Part shown: in pieces, positions 32,997 to 41,869 of the stretch
Position numbering within the stretch: position 1 is the stretch's first letter
How the letters are laid out: the number at the start of each line of letters is the position of its first letter
From: Streptomyces pseudovenezuelae
GTDB taxonomy: Bacteria > Actinomycetota > Actinomycetes > Streptomycetales > Streptomycetaceae
Length of the DNA: 64,000 bases
Direction: 5' to 3'
NCBI RefSeq assembly: GCF_029892565.1
Contig: NZ_JARXVH010000016.1
Coordinates: 62,001-126,000, forward strand
Translations under genes and position numbers: made by a program
Notes under the pieces: generated by a model
What the model was told of the DNA's origin: nothing
Database searches by the model: none
The model's input: only the letters and a program-made list of their open reading frames with translations

Positions 32997-34784
32997 TCAG
33001 GTCGCGGTCGCCGCCGCGGCGGCTCGTCCCGCCTGTCGGCCGGAGAAGAGGCAGCCGCCGAGGAAGGTGCCCTCCAGGGAGCGGTAGCCGTGGACGCCGC
33101 CGCCTCCGAAGCCCGCGACCTCACCGGCCGCGTACAGACCGGGAATCGGGTTGCCCGAGGCGTTCAGGACGCGGCCCGAGAGGTCGGTCTGGAGGCCGCC
33201 GAGGGTCTTGCGGGTGAGGACGTTGAGGCGTACGGCGATCAGCGGTTCGGCGCTGGAGTCGAGGATCCGGTGGATGGCCGCCGTACGGCTGAGGGAGTCG
33301 CCGGTGTAGTTCAGGGCGTTGCGGACGCCCATGACCTGGACGTCCTTGGTGTACGAGTTGGTGATCTCCCGGTCGCGGGCCTCGATCTGCCGCTTGAGCT
33401 CGTCGAGGACGATCAGGTGGTCGCCGGTGAGCTTGTTCATGCCGGTGACGAGGTCGGTGAGCGTGGTGGCGACGACGAAGTCCGCGCCCTTGTTCTTGAA
33501 CTTCTCGATCGGCTCCGGGGTCTGCCAGATACGGGACAGCAGCTGCCAGATGTTCTTGTTGGTGAGGTCCGGGTTCTGTTCGGAGCCGGAGAGCGCGAAC
33601 TCCTTGGCGATGATCTTCTGGGTGGTGACGAACCAGGAGTAGTCGTAGCCGGAGGCGGTGATCGTTCTGAGGGTGTGCAGGGTGTCGTAGCCCGGGATGT
33701 CGGGCGAGTCGAACCGCTTGCCGGTGGCGTCGAACCACATCGAGGACGGGCCGGGGAGGATGCGGATGCCGTGGTTGGGCCAGATCGGGTCGTAGTTCCT
33801 GAGGCCCTCGGTGTAGTGCCACATACGGTCCGGGTTGACGATCCGGCCGCCCGCCTTCTCGGTGATGCCGAGCATCCGACCGTCGACGTGTGCGGGAACG
33901 CCGGTGACCATGAACTTCGGCGGAGTACCCATCCGGGCGGGCCAGTTCTGGCGGACGAGGTCCTGGTTGGCGCCGATGCCGCCGGAGGTGACGACGACGA
34001 CCGGGGCACGCAGTTCGAAGTCACCTACGACGGTGCGCGAACTGGGCTTGCCGCGAGCGGCGTCGCTCGGCTGCAGGACCGCGCCGCGGACGCCGGTGAC
34101 GACTCCGCCGGTGGTGACGAGTTCGTCCACGCGGTGGCGGAACTTGAAGGTGACCTTGCCCGCGTCGACGCCGGCCCGCACCTTCTTCTCGAACGGCTCG
34201 ACCACGGCCGGGCCGGTGCCCCAGGTGACGTGGAAGCGGGGCACGGAGTTGCCGTGTCCGGTGGCGAGGCCGCCGCCGCGCTCCGCCCAGCCGACGATGG
34301 GGAACCACTGCACGCCGAGCCCGGAGAGCCAGGACCGCTTCTCGCCGGACGCGAACTCCACATACGCCTTGGCCCACTTGGCGGCCCAGTAGTCCTGACC
34401 GGTCGGGTCGTCGACGCCCCGGTCGAATCCTGCCGCGCCCTGCCAGTCCTGCCAGGCCAGGTCGTAGGTGTCCTGGACGCCCATGAGTCTCTGCTCGTCG
34501 GAGTTGACGAAGAACAGTCCGCCGAAGGACCAGAAGGCCTGGCCGCCGAGGCTCGCCTCGGGCTCCTGGTCGAGCAGCAGCACTTTTCGGCCGGCGGCGA
34601 CGAGTTCGGAGGTCGCGACGAGTCCGGCGAGTCCGTGGCCGACGACGATCGCGTCGGCGTCCTGCGACTCGGCGCCGAAGGCAGGGACGGCGTTCGCGGC
34701 GAGGGCGGCACCGGCGAGCACGCCGCCCGTCACGGTCAGGGCGTGCCGACGGGTGATCGCCGCAGGGGCAGACGAGTTCTCCAT
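32997..34784 (-). CDS. Exported FAD-binding dehydrogenase (KstD-like)
   Basis: A 595-residue flavoprotein of the fumarate-reductase/3-ketosteroid-dehydrogenase family. ITRRHALTVTGGVLAGAALA is a Tat-type signal with cleavage near AFGA. The dinucleotide fold follows (DAIVVGHGLAGLVATSELVA), then GGQAFWSFGGLFFV, a middle substrate domain, and the closing FAD contact GLYAAGEVAGFGGGGVHGYR. Annotated relatives are called FAD-binding dehydrogenases without a proven substrate. GGAAGG lies 6 bases before ATG 34784. A TetR-type palindrome lies 66 bases upstream. It converges with the kinase gene. Confidence 0.88.
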   Translation of the reverse strand: MENSSAPAAITRRHALTVTGGVLAGAALAANAVPAFGAESQDADAIVVGHGLAGLVATSELVAAGRKVLLLDQEPEASLGGQAFWSFGGLFFVNSDEQRLMGVQDTYDLAWQDWQGAAGFDRGVDDPTGQDYWAAKWAKAYVEFASGEKRSWLSGLGVQWFPIVGWAERGGGLATGHGNSVPRFHVTWGTGPAVVEPFEKKVRAGVDAGKVTFKFRHRVDELVTTGGVVTGVRGAVLQPSDAARGKPSSRTVVGDFELRAPVVVVTSGGIGANQDLVRQNWPARMGTPPKFMVTGVPAHVDGRMLGITEKAGGRIVNPDRMWHYTEGLRNYDPIWPNHGIRILPGPSSMWFDATGKRFDSPDIPGYDTLHTLRTITASGYDYSWFVTTQKIIAKEFALSGSEQNPDLTNKNIWQLLSRIWQTPEPIEKFKNKGADFVVATTLTDLVTGMNKLTGDHLIVLDELKRQIEARDREITNSYTKDVQVMGVRNALNYTGDSLSRTAAIHRILDSSAEPLIAVRLNVLTRKTLGGLQTDLSGRVLNASGNPIPGLYAAGEVAGFGGGGVHGYRSLEGTFLGGCLFSGRQAGRAAAAATAT

Positions 34785-34849
34785 GGACTGCCTTCCAGAG
34801 GAGGTGAGGGGGGTAAGAGATGCGCGGGAGCCTGCTGCGGCAGCCAGAT

Positions 34850-34864
34850 GTTACCAACGGTAAC
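34850..34864. promoter_or_regulatory. Inverted repeat upstream of the flavoprotein gene
   Basis: GTTACC and GGTAAC flank AAC, a TTACC-N3-GGTAA pattern typical of TetR-family operators. It sits 66 bases before the flavoprotein start in an otherwise featureless 271-base gap (34785-35055). Confidence 0.45.
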
Positions 34865-35055
34865 TCAGGGAATCTCGGCGAAGCCAGAGTCGTGCGGCAT
34901 GAACATGACGGAGGTGGTGGGCGACCTTGCCGATGACTGCGCCCGCGCCTCAAGTAAGCGGCGAGCCACGTCAGTTGTGCGCGACGTCGAGGGCGCGTGG
35001 TGAATGCGCTTCGGCGCGAGGGGGGCCGGACAGCTGTCCGGCCCCCCCTCGCCCC

Positions 35056-35523
35056 TCACGCCGCCGCGTCGTACGCGACCCGCAACCGCACACTCCCGCC
35101 GGTCCGAGACCGCGGGGCGCGCTCCGCGAACACGACCAGGCACAGTACGAGATAGCGGCCGATCCCGACGAGCGCGGTGGCCGACAGGTACACCGTCTGC
35201 TGCAGGACGAGTCCGCTGCCGGGCCGGAGCGCGGCCAGAGCGCCGACCGCAACGGACGTGACCACCCAGCCGAGCGCCATGGTGGCCGCGCTCTTGAGGT
35301 GACCGGCCAGGCCGGGCCGACCGTGGCCGAACGAGACGCGGGCGTGCAACTCGGTGGCGACCACGGTGGAGACGACGGTGGTCAGCGCGTTCGCCGCCAT
35401 CCACGGGATCCACTGCGCGAGCAGCACCAGGGCCGCCGAGGCCGCCAGGGTGACCCCGCAGCCCAGCCCCGCGAAACGCCCGAAGGCCGCGGCGTGCCGA
35501 CGGATCAGTCGCAGGCTGTTCAT
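35056..35523 (-). CDS. GtrA-family membrane protein
   Basis: A 155-residue protein with four hydrophobic segments (VTLAASAALVLLAQW, MAANALTTVVSTVVAT, AATMALGWVVTSVAVGALAA, ATALVGIGRYLVLCLVVFA). The second carries the N-x5-S/T and FxH-like SFGHGR pattern of GtrA flippase-like proteins, which help move lipid-linked sugars. No glycosyltransferase partner is adjacent. ATG 35523 has GGAAGGGG 6 bases upstream; a longer start at 35568 is possible. Confidence 0.8.
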   Translation of the reverse strand: MNSLRLIRRHAAAFGRFAGLGCGVTLAASAALVLLAQWIPWMAANALTTVVSTVVATELHARVSFGHGRPGLAGHLKSAATMALGWVVTSVAVGALAALRPGSGLVLQQTVYLSATALVGIGRYLVLCLVVFAERAPRSRTGGSVRLRVAYDAAA

Positions 35524-35722
35524 GGTGGTCCCCTTCCGGTCCGCCGCCCCCAGCGGGGCTGTCTTCATGCCGCGGAGCGTCGCCGACCACGCATTCAGCG
35601 CGGTTTCAGAGCGATCTCAGGGGTGTTGGCGGTGGTGAAACCGGCGCGGTGAAGCGGCGGGCGGCCGGTATCGCCGGAGTGGCTCTGCACTGGAGCTCAG
35701 GAGGCGTCGAGCGGCGACGCGC

Positions 35723-37453
35723 TCAGGGTGTGAGCTTCAGTTCCTCGATCTGGGCCGAGGTCAGGGCCCGGTCGTAGACGCGTACGTCCCTGACGGCGCC
35801 GGGGAGGAAGTCGGCGGGAGCGCCGCTGTACTTGGCCCGTCCGATCACCAGGGAGCCGCCCGCCTCGGTGGTGTCGGCCACGGTTCCCTCCTGGACACCG
35901 TCGACGTAGACACGGAGCCGGCGTCCGGGGCCGTCGCACACGCCGGCGAGGTGGGTCCAGACACCCGCCGCGGGGGCGGTGCGGGCCACCGCGCGCTGGG
36001 TGGCACCGGCGAAGGCCCACTGCCGGTCGTCGCCGGAGTACTGGAGGTAGAAGCAGCTGTGGTCGTCGGCGTCCTGGCTGACGGCGGTGGCGAAGCCGTC
36101 GGGGACCGCGCTCAGCCGCACCCACGCCGACACGGTGAAACTGCGTCCCTTGCTGGTGTCGATCACCGGCCCGGCGGTGACGATCTGGCCGCTCGTGCCG
36201 TCGAACACCGCGGCCCCGTCCTGCCATTGCACGCCCGTCGCGGTGCCGTCGTTGCCGCCGAGGGCGTCGCGGGCGATGTCGCCGGAGGTCTCGTCGAGGG
36301 GCCAGTCGCCGACCGGTTGAGGGAGATGGGCGGCGGAGGCGGTCGGGGATACGACGGCCCCGGCGCCCTCGTTGTCGGACTCCCCGTCGCGGGTGAGCCA
36401 CAGGCCCGTGCCGACGCCGAGCGCGGCGACGGCGGTCCCGGCGCCGGCGAGGAGGAAGCGGCGGCGCGAGGGCGCGGGCCGGGGCGCCGGCTGGAGCGTG
36501 GGCGGCGTGGTGTCGAGGCGGGTGGCCGGGCGGGCGAGCGGGAGGGCCGCGGTCGCGACCTGCGTGGGCGAGTACTCCCGTATCCCGCCGCCCGGCGCGG
36601 CTGTCCCGGCCGTGTGCGCGGGGCCGACCCGCGTAGGTGTGTGCGCGGCGGCCAAGGGGCCGACATGGGCGAGGATCTGGTGCGGGGTGGGCCGGGCGGC
36701 CGGGTCCTTGGCGAGGCAGGCGCTGACGAGCGAACGCAGCGCGGGGTCCGCGATGGAATCGACGTCGGGCTCGCCGTGCACGACCCGGTAGAGCAGGGCG
36801 GGGGTGGGCCCGCCGCCGAAGGGGTTGGCGCCGGTCGCGGCGAACGCCAGCACCGCGCCCAGGCAGAACACATCGCTCGCCGGCGTGATCCCGGCCCCGG
36901 CGACCTGCTCGGGAGACATGAATCCCGGCGAGCCGGCCAGGAGTCCGGTCCCGGTGAGCGAGTCGCCCTCGACGCTGCGTACGATCCCGAAGTCGATGAC
37001 TCTCGGCCCGTCCTCGGCGAGCAGCACGTTGGAGGGCTTGAGGTCGCGGTGGATCAGGTGCACGGCATGGATCGACACGAGGGCCTCGGCCAGCCCGGCG
37101 GCCAGCGCGGACACGGCGGGTGGTGTGAGGGGTCCCTGCTCCGCCACGGCCTGCTCCAGCGAGGGCCCGGCGATGTAACTGGTCACCAGCCAGGGCAGCG
37201 GCGCGTCCGGATCGGCGTCGATCACCGGGGCGGTGAAGGCGCCGCTCACGGACCGGGCGGCCTGCACCTCACGCCGGAACCGCGACCGGAACTCCGGCCG
37301 CCGCAACAGCTCGGCGTGCACCACCTTCACCGCGACGAGCCGGCCACCGGGCGAACGCCCCAGGTAGACCCGTCCCATCCCGCCCGCACCGAGTCGGCTG
37401 ATCAGCTGGTACGCCCCGACGGATCCCGGGTCGTCCGACTCCAGCGCTGCCAC
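35723..37453 (-). CDS. Transmembrane Ser/Thr protein kinase with LamG-like ectodomain
   Basis: A 576-residue receptor-like kinase. The cytoplasmic kinase occupies about residues 15-270, with the glycine loop LGAGGMGRVYLG, ATP lysine K43, catalytic HRDLKPSN, DFGIVRS and SPEQ in place of APE. A Pro/Thr-rich linker leads to one membrane helix (FLLAGAGTAVAALGVGTGLW, about 330-350). Residues about 385-576 form a concanavalin/LamG domain (DWPLDETSGDIARDALGG, WVRLSAVPDG, VYDRALTSAQIEEL), which may bind extracellular sugar. The activation segment is complete, so it should be active. The partner and signal are unknown. Confidence 0.9.
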   Translation of the reverse strand: MAALESDDPGSVGAYQLISRLGAGGMGRVYLGRSPGGRLVAVKVVHAELLRRPEFRSRFRREVQAARSVSGAFTAPVIDADPDAPLPWLVTSYIAGPSLEQAVAEQGPLTPPAVSALAAGLAEALVSIHAVHLIHRDLKPSNVLLAEDGPRVIDFGIVRSVEGDSLTGTGLLAGSPGFMSPEQVAGAGITPASDVFCLGAVLAFAATGANPFGGGPTPALLYRVVHGEPDVDSIADPALRSLVSACLAKDPAARPTPHQILAHVGPLAAAHTPTRVGPAHTAGTAAPGGGIREYSPTQVATAALPLARPATRLDTTPPTLQPAPRPAPSRRRFLLAGAGTAVAALGVGTGLWLTRDGESDNEGAGAVVSPTASAAHLPQPVGDWPLDETSGDIARDALGGNDGTATGVQWQDGAAVFDGTSGQIVTAGPVIDTSKGRSFTVSAWVRLSAVPDGFATAVSQDADDHSCFYLQYSGDDRQWAFAGATQRAVARTAPAAGVWTHLAGVCDGPGRRLRVYVDGVQEGTVADTTEAGGSLVIGRAKYSGAPADFLPGAVRDVRVYDRALTSAQIEELKLTP

Positions 37454-37573
37454 AACTACCTCCTGGCGTACCTGCTTTGCCCCATGTGCGCGGCCCAGCT
37501 TAGGGGCAGCTGACGACCCGTCGGCCGAAACTCCGTACGAGACACGGAAGTTCGAACATCGGTCAGGATCGCG

Positions 37574-38302
37574 TCAGAGCGGAAGAGTCATCCCTTCGCG
37601 TGCGGCCAGGATCTCCCTCTGGTACGCGACGCCCGCTTCCGCGACGGACCGCCCGCGCTCGGTGCCGGGCCAGAAGTGCGTGAGCAGCAGGCGCTCCGCT
37701 CCCGCACGAGCGGCCCACTGGCCGGCCTGTGCCGCACTCAGCAGGTAGGGATCGGTGGCCGGGCCCTGCAGTGTCGCGCCGGCGACCAACAGGTCCGCCC
37801 CGGCCGCCAGTTGGCCGAGCGCGTGGCCGGGTCCGGCATCACCGCTGTAGGCAAGGGTCAGTCCTGGGGCCGTCAACCGCACTCCCGCGTGCGGCACATG
37901 GTGCGGAAGCAACCGTCCGTCCAACCGGAAGGGACCGACCTGGTAGCTGCCCGGGAGCGGATGCGGGTCGAAGACCTCACGGAGATCCTCGGTCGGCTCC
38001 ATCGCCTGCACTCGCCCGAGCACCCCCTGGGGGCAGTACAACGGCACACGGCCCTCACGCCCCTCACCGAAGAGCAGCGCCCGGCACAACGCGCTCAGAT
38101 CCGCGCAGTGATCGGGGTGTTCGTGGGTGATGACCACCGCGTCGAGCTCACGCCCCGTGCACCGCCCAAGCAGCTGGGGCAGCGTCGCGTAACCGAGGTC
38201 CATGACCAGGCAGAACCCGTCGAACTCCAGGAGGAACCCGCTCGCCGCCCGCCCGGCCTCCGGCCAGGCACCGCAGCTCCCCAACACGGTCAGCTCACCC
38301 AC
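37574..38302 (-). CDS. MBL-fold metal-dependent hydrolase (RNase Z-like)
   Basis: A 242-residue metallo-beta-lactamase-fold protein. The metal site is HEHPDHCADL, with more ligands at HHVPHAG, YSGDAGPG and LTHFWPG. This is the RNase Z/ElaC-like arrangement, but it is too divergent to assign as tRNA 3-prime endonuclease. GTG 38302 with GGGAG about 9 bases upstream is chosen over a longer open frame that would read through the operator region. It is divergent from the MFS exporter and shares two inverted repeats with it. Confidence 0.82.
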   Translation of the reverse strand: MGELTVLGSCGAWPEAGRAASGFLLEFDGFCLVMDLGYATLPQLLGRCTGRELDAVVITHEHPDHCADLSALCRALLFGEGREGRVPLYCPQGVLGRVQAMEPTEDLREVFDPHPLPGSYQVGPFRLDGRLLPHHVPHAGVRLTAPGLTLAYSGDAGPGHALGQLAAGADLLVAGATLQGPATDPYLLSAAQAGQWAARAGAERLLLTHFWPGTERGRSVAEAGVAYQREILAAREGMTLPL

Positions 38303-38357
38303 CGGCGCATGCTCCCACAGCACCGGCCGCGCCGACTCCGCCGCACCTTGACGGGAA

Positions 38358-38373
38358 TAGACAGAGCTGTCTA
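38358..38373. promoter_or_regulatory. Palindromic operator 1 of the MBL/MFS promoter
   Basis: TAGACAG-AG-CTGTCTA is a perfect 7-base inverted repeat, 56 bases before the MBL start. A second copy of the arms lies at 38393-38406, and a shortened version lies near the TetR gene at 41816. Confidence 0.6.
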
Positions 38374-38392
38374 CCTTGTTGCCCCGCAACAC

Positions 38393-38406
38393 AGACAGAC
38401 CTGTCT
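38393..38406. promoter_or_regulatory. Palindromic operator 2 of the MBL/MFS promoter
   Basis: AGACAG-AC-CTGTCT repeats the arms of operator 1, with centres 34 bases apart. It is 68 bases before the MFS start. Two sites of this kind suit a TetR-type repressor controlling both divergent genes. Confidence 0.6.
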
Positions 38407-38473
38407 ACTCACCGCCGCGCAGACAGCCCAGGACTCCGATGATCAACGTCTTCGTCCTCGCGAAGGGCCTCCA

Positions 38474-39769
38474 ATGAACCCCCTCGAACTACCCGACCGC
38501 ACCACGACGTCGAGCCGGCCCATACCGCCACGGGCAGCGTTCTACGTCCTCGCCTCCATCGTGGTCTCCCTCCTCGCCGCGTCCAGCGCGCCCACCCCGC
38601 TCTACGCCGCCTACCAGGCGGAATGGGGATTCACTCCCATCACCACCACGGTCGTGTTCGGCATCTACGCGATCGCCGTCCTGTCGAGCCTGCTGGTCTT
38701 CGGCAAGCTCTCCGACCATGTCGGACGCCGTCCCGTCCTGATCGGCGCGATCGCGGCACAGGCGGCGGCGATGGTGTTGTTCTCGACCGCCGGCGGTGTC
38801 GACGAACTTCTTCTGGCCCGCATCGTCCAGGGTCTGTCCACCGGGGCCGCGCTGGGCGCGGTGGGCGCCGCGATGATGGACATCGACCGGCCGCGCGGCA
38901 CGATGGCGAACGCCTTCGTACCCGGCCTGGGCACCGCCACCGGCGCCCTGGTCAGCGGTTTCGTGGTGCAGTACCTGCCCGCTCCGACCCACGCGATCTA
39001 CCTCGGCCTGCTCGCCGTGTTCGTGGTCCAGGCGATCGCCGTCTCACTCATCGACGAAACCGTCACCCGTGAGCGCGGCGCCCTGGCCAGCCTGGTGCCC
39101 GAGATCAAGCTCCCGCGCACGGTCCGCGGCGCCGTCCTGGCCGCCGCTCCCGTCATCTTCGCCGTCTGGGCACTCGCCGGGTTCTACGGCTCCCTCGGCC
39201 CCGCTCTGGTCCGGACCCTGGTCGGCTCCACCTCCGCCGTCTACGGCGGCCTCGGCCTCTTCGTCCTCGCGATCGTCGCGGCCATGTCCGTCCTCGCGCT
39301 GCGCAAGGCGCAGACCACCACCGTGATGTACACCGGCATCGCGGCGCTCGTCGCCGGAGTGGCACTCACTCTGCTGGCCATCCACCTGAGTTCGCCGGCC
39401 CTGTTCTTCGTCGGCACGGCCGTGGCCGGCCTCGGCTTCGGCAGCGGCTTCCAGGGCGGCATCCGCACCGTGCTGCCGCTCACCAGGCCGCACGAGAGCT
39501 CCGGCGTCCTGTCCCTGCTCTTCGTCACCTCCTACCTGGGCATGGGGATCCCCTCCGTCATCGCGGGCGTCCTCGTGGTGCACGGCGGAGGCCTGATCCA
39601 GACCTCCGAGGAGTACGGTGCGCTGGTCATCGTCCTCGCCCTGCTGGCCCTCGTGGCTCTGCTGCTGCGCGGCAGGCCACAGCCCGCTCCCGGCCTGACC
39701 GCGGCCTCCGGACCCGCGGTGACCGGGCGTCGGCCGGTCGAGGTGGAGAGCGCGGAACGCGTGTCCTGA
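38474..39769 (+). CDS. MFS exporter
   Basis: A 431-residue major facilitator protein with twelve predicted helices, likely a drug or metabolite exporter. Helix 1 carries SSAPTPLYAAYQ, as in CynX/YceL-like exporters. The loop 2-3 signature is GKLSDHVGRRPVLI, and helix 4-5 has ARIVQGLSTGAALGAVGAA. ATG 38474 is preceded by a weak GGG site, but the upstream frame crosses the operators and is not coding. The TetR gene three genes downstream and matching repeats suggest repressor-controlled efflux. Confidence 0.88.
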   Translation: MNPLELPDRTTTSSRPIPPRAAFYVLASIVVSLLAASSAPTPLYAAYQAEWGFTPITTTVVFGIYAIAVLSSLLVFGKLSDHVGRRPVLIGAIAAQAAAMVLFSTAGGVDELLLARIVQGLSTGAALGAVGAAMMDIDRPRGTMANAFVPGLGTATGALVSGFVVQYLPAPTHAIYLGLLAVFVVQAIAVSLIDETVTRERGALASLVPEIKLPRTVRGAVLAAAPVIFAVWALAGFYGSLGPALVRTLVGSTSAVYGGLGLFVLAIVAAMSVLALRKAQTTTVMYTGIAALVAGVALTLLAIHLSSPALFFVGTAVAGLGFGSGFQGGIRTVLPLTRPHESSGVLSLLFVTSYLGMGIPSVIAGVLVVHGGGLIQTSEEYGALVIVLALLALVALLLRGRPQPAPGLTAASGPAVTGRRPVEVESAERVS

Positions 39770-39812
39770 CCGGTTGCTCACTACACTGACGCACACACGA
39801 CGAGTGATCGGG

Positions 39813-41756
39813 ATGCGCGTGCAAGACGAAGCGCCACGGACGACCGCGTCGTCCATGAACGGCTCCGCGAACGACTCCATGACCGGACAGACCGAGTGTC
39901 CGAAGGGAGCACACGGTCCGCTGCGTGCCTTCCTGGAGACCGAGACCGGCAGCGCCGCGGTCCTGCTCGGCGCGGTGGTCGTCGCGCTCGTCTGGGCGAA
40001 CGCCGCCCCGGACGCGTACGAATCCGTGTGGCAGACCGTGATGTCGTTCCGTATCGGGTCGGTCGGCGTGTCCCTGGATCTGCGCGAGTGGGTCAACAGC
40101 GGGTTGATGGCGCTGTTCTTCTTCATCGTCGGGCTGGAGGCCCGCCGCGAGTTCGACCTGGGTGAGCTGCGTGAACGCCGCCGTCTCATGCTCTCGGCGG
40201 TCGCCGGCGTCAGCGGCATGCTCGTACCCGTCGCGATCTATCTCGCCATCAACGCCGGCGACTCCTCGGTGCACGGCTGGGGCGCGGCCATGTCCACCGA
40301 CACGGCCTTCGCCCTCGGCATGCTGGCCGTCTTCGGCTCACGTCTGCCGAGCGGTCTGCGCGTCTTCCTGCTCACCGTGGCGGTCGCCGACGACTTCCTG
40401 GCCCTGGCCGTCATCGCCTTCGCCTACAGCGGCTCCATCTACCTGCCCGCCCTGTTGACGGCGGTCGGCATCTTCGCCGCACTCCTCGTCGTGCGCGGCG
40501 CCGGCGTACGCACCTCCGGCGTCTACGCGGTCCTGGGCATCGCCCTGTGGGGCGCGCTGCTGCGGTCAGGGGTTGATCCCGTGGTGAGCGGGCTGGCCAT
40601 GGGTCTGCTCACGTATGCCCATCCGGCCGAGCGGCACGCGCTGGAGCGGGTCAGCCGGCTCTTCCTGGGGTTCCGGGAACAGCCGACGCCCGAGCTGGAA
40701 CGCACCCTGCGCCGCGGTCTGGCCACCGCGCTCTCGCCCAACGAGCGGCTCCAGCGGATGTTCCACCCCTGGACGAGCTATGTCATCGTGCCGCTGTTCG
40801 CCCTGGCCAACTCCGGCCTCACGATCAGCGTCGACGCACTCAAAGATGCTTTCACCTCGCCCATCACGCTCGGCATCCTGTTCGGCTACGTCGTGGGCAA
40901 GCCGGCGGGCATCCTCGGCGCCACCTGGATCGCCGCCCGCCTCGGCCGGGGGCGGCTGCGCCCGGCGGTCGGCTGGGGCGCCGTCACCGCGGGCGGGACC
41001 CTGGCCGGGGTCGGCTTCACGGTGTCCCTGCTGATCGCGACGCTGGCGTTCGACGGCCCGCAGCTCGAACAGGCGAAGATCGGCATTCTGGCGGCCGTCG
41101 TGGCCTCCTTCCTGATCACCTGGGCGGTGACGCGGATCATCGCGCTGCTGCCCGCGCCGGCCCGCACTCGCGCCCTGCTCGGCCAGGGCCACACCATCGT
41201 CGACCTCAGCGAGCCCGTCGACACCGCACGCGACCATGTGCGCGGACCGCTCGACGCACCGGTGACCGTGGTCGAGTACGGGGACTACGAGTGCCCGTAC
41301 TGCGGCCTGGCGGAAACGGTGGTCCGCGAGCTGCTCGCCGAATTCGGCGACGACCTGCGCTACGTCTGGCGCCACCTGCCCCTCACGGACGTCCACCCCA
41401 ACGCCCAACTGGCCGCCGAGGCAGCCGAGGCAGCGGCCCTCCAGGGTCGCTACTGGGAGATGCACGACATCCTCATGGGCCATCAGGGAGACCTGCGGCT
41501 GAAGGATCTGCTGGCCTACGCCGAGCAGATCGGGCTCGATGCCGACACCTTCCGCCGGGATCTGCGGGCGCGCGCCGGTGCGGAGCGGGTGGCCGACGAT
41601 GTCGAGTCCGCGGATCTGAGCAGCGTCTCGGGCACCCCGACGTTCTTCGTGAACGGCCGACGGCACTACGGCGCGTACGACGTCGCCTCTCTGTCGGCGG
41701 CCGTGCGGGCGGCGCGGGCCCGGGCCTCGTTGGCGGAGGCGGATGCGGCGCGGTGA
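39813..41756 (+). CDS. NhaA sodium/proton antiporter fused to a DsbA-like thioredoxin domain
   Basis: A two-domain protein of about 647 residues. Residues about 45-440 are NhaA, with FFFIVGLEARREFDLGEL, STDTAFALGML, the paired aspartates in AVADDFLALAVIA and PLFALANSG. Residues about 455-640 are a DsbA/thioredoxin-like domain with CPYC at about 494 (EYGDYECPYCGL) and the cis-Pro in SGTPTFFVNG. It exchanges sodium for protons at the membrane; the redox domain may lie in the cytoplasm. This fusion recurs in actinobacteria. The start is uncertain: ATG 39813 is chosen, while ATG 39855 is possible. Confidence 0.87.
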   Translation: MRVQDEAPRTTASSMNGSANDSMTGQTECPKGAHGPLRAFLETETGSAAVLLGAVVVALVWANAAPDAYESVWQTVMSFRIGSVGVSLDLREWVNSGLMALFFFIVGLEARREFDLGELRERRRLMLSAVAGVSGMLVPVAIYLAINAGDSSVHGWGAAMSTDTAFALGMLAVFGSRLPSGLRVFLLTVAVADDFLALAVIAFAYSGSIYLPALLTAVGIFAALLVVRGAGVRTSGVYAVLGIALWGALLRSGVDPVVSGLAMGLLTYAHPAERHALERVSRLFLGFREQPTPELERTLRRGLATALSPNERLQRMFHPWTSYVIVPLFALANSGLTISVDALKDAFTSPITLGILFGYVVGKPAGILGATWIAARLGRGRLRPAVGWGAVTAGGTLAGVGFTVSLLIATLAFDGPQLEQAKIGILAAVVASFLITWAVTRIIALLPAPARTRALLGQGHTIVDLSEPVDTARDHVRGPLDAPVTVVEYGDYECPYCGLAETVVRELLAEFGDDLRYVWRHLPLTDVHPNAQLAAEAAEAAALQGRYWEMHDILMGHQGDLRLKDLLAYAEQIGLDADTFRRDLRARAGAERVADDVESADLSSVSGTPTFFVNGRRHYGAYDVASLSAAVRAARARASLAEADAAR

Positions 41757-41815
41757 CGGCCGCCCGCCCTCCCGGTCTTCCGGAGGCGACCCCGGCCCCC
41801 TCGTCGATATTGAGT

Positions 41816-41825
41816 AGACCTGTCT
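41816..41825. promoter_or_regulatory. Shortened operator-like site upstream of tetR
   Basis: AGAC-CT-GTCT lies 45 bases before the TetR start. Its ten bases are identical to the core of operator 2 at the MFS promoter (AGACCTGTCT). One central repeat unit is missing, so affinity could differ. The match suggests the regulator controls itself and the efflux genes. Confidence 0.45.
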
Positions 41826-41869
41826 GGTCAAGAGTTAGACTTGAAGTCTCTGTCGAGAAGGTGAGCGGC

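Noticed and set aside
33090..35003. Plus-strand open frame opposite the KstD-like flavoprotein
   Set aside because: Low-complexity acidic frame with no motif; the minus strand is clearly coding.
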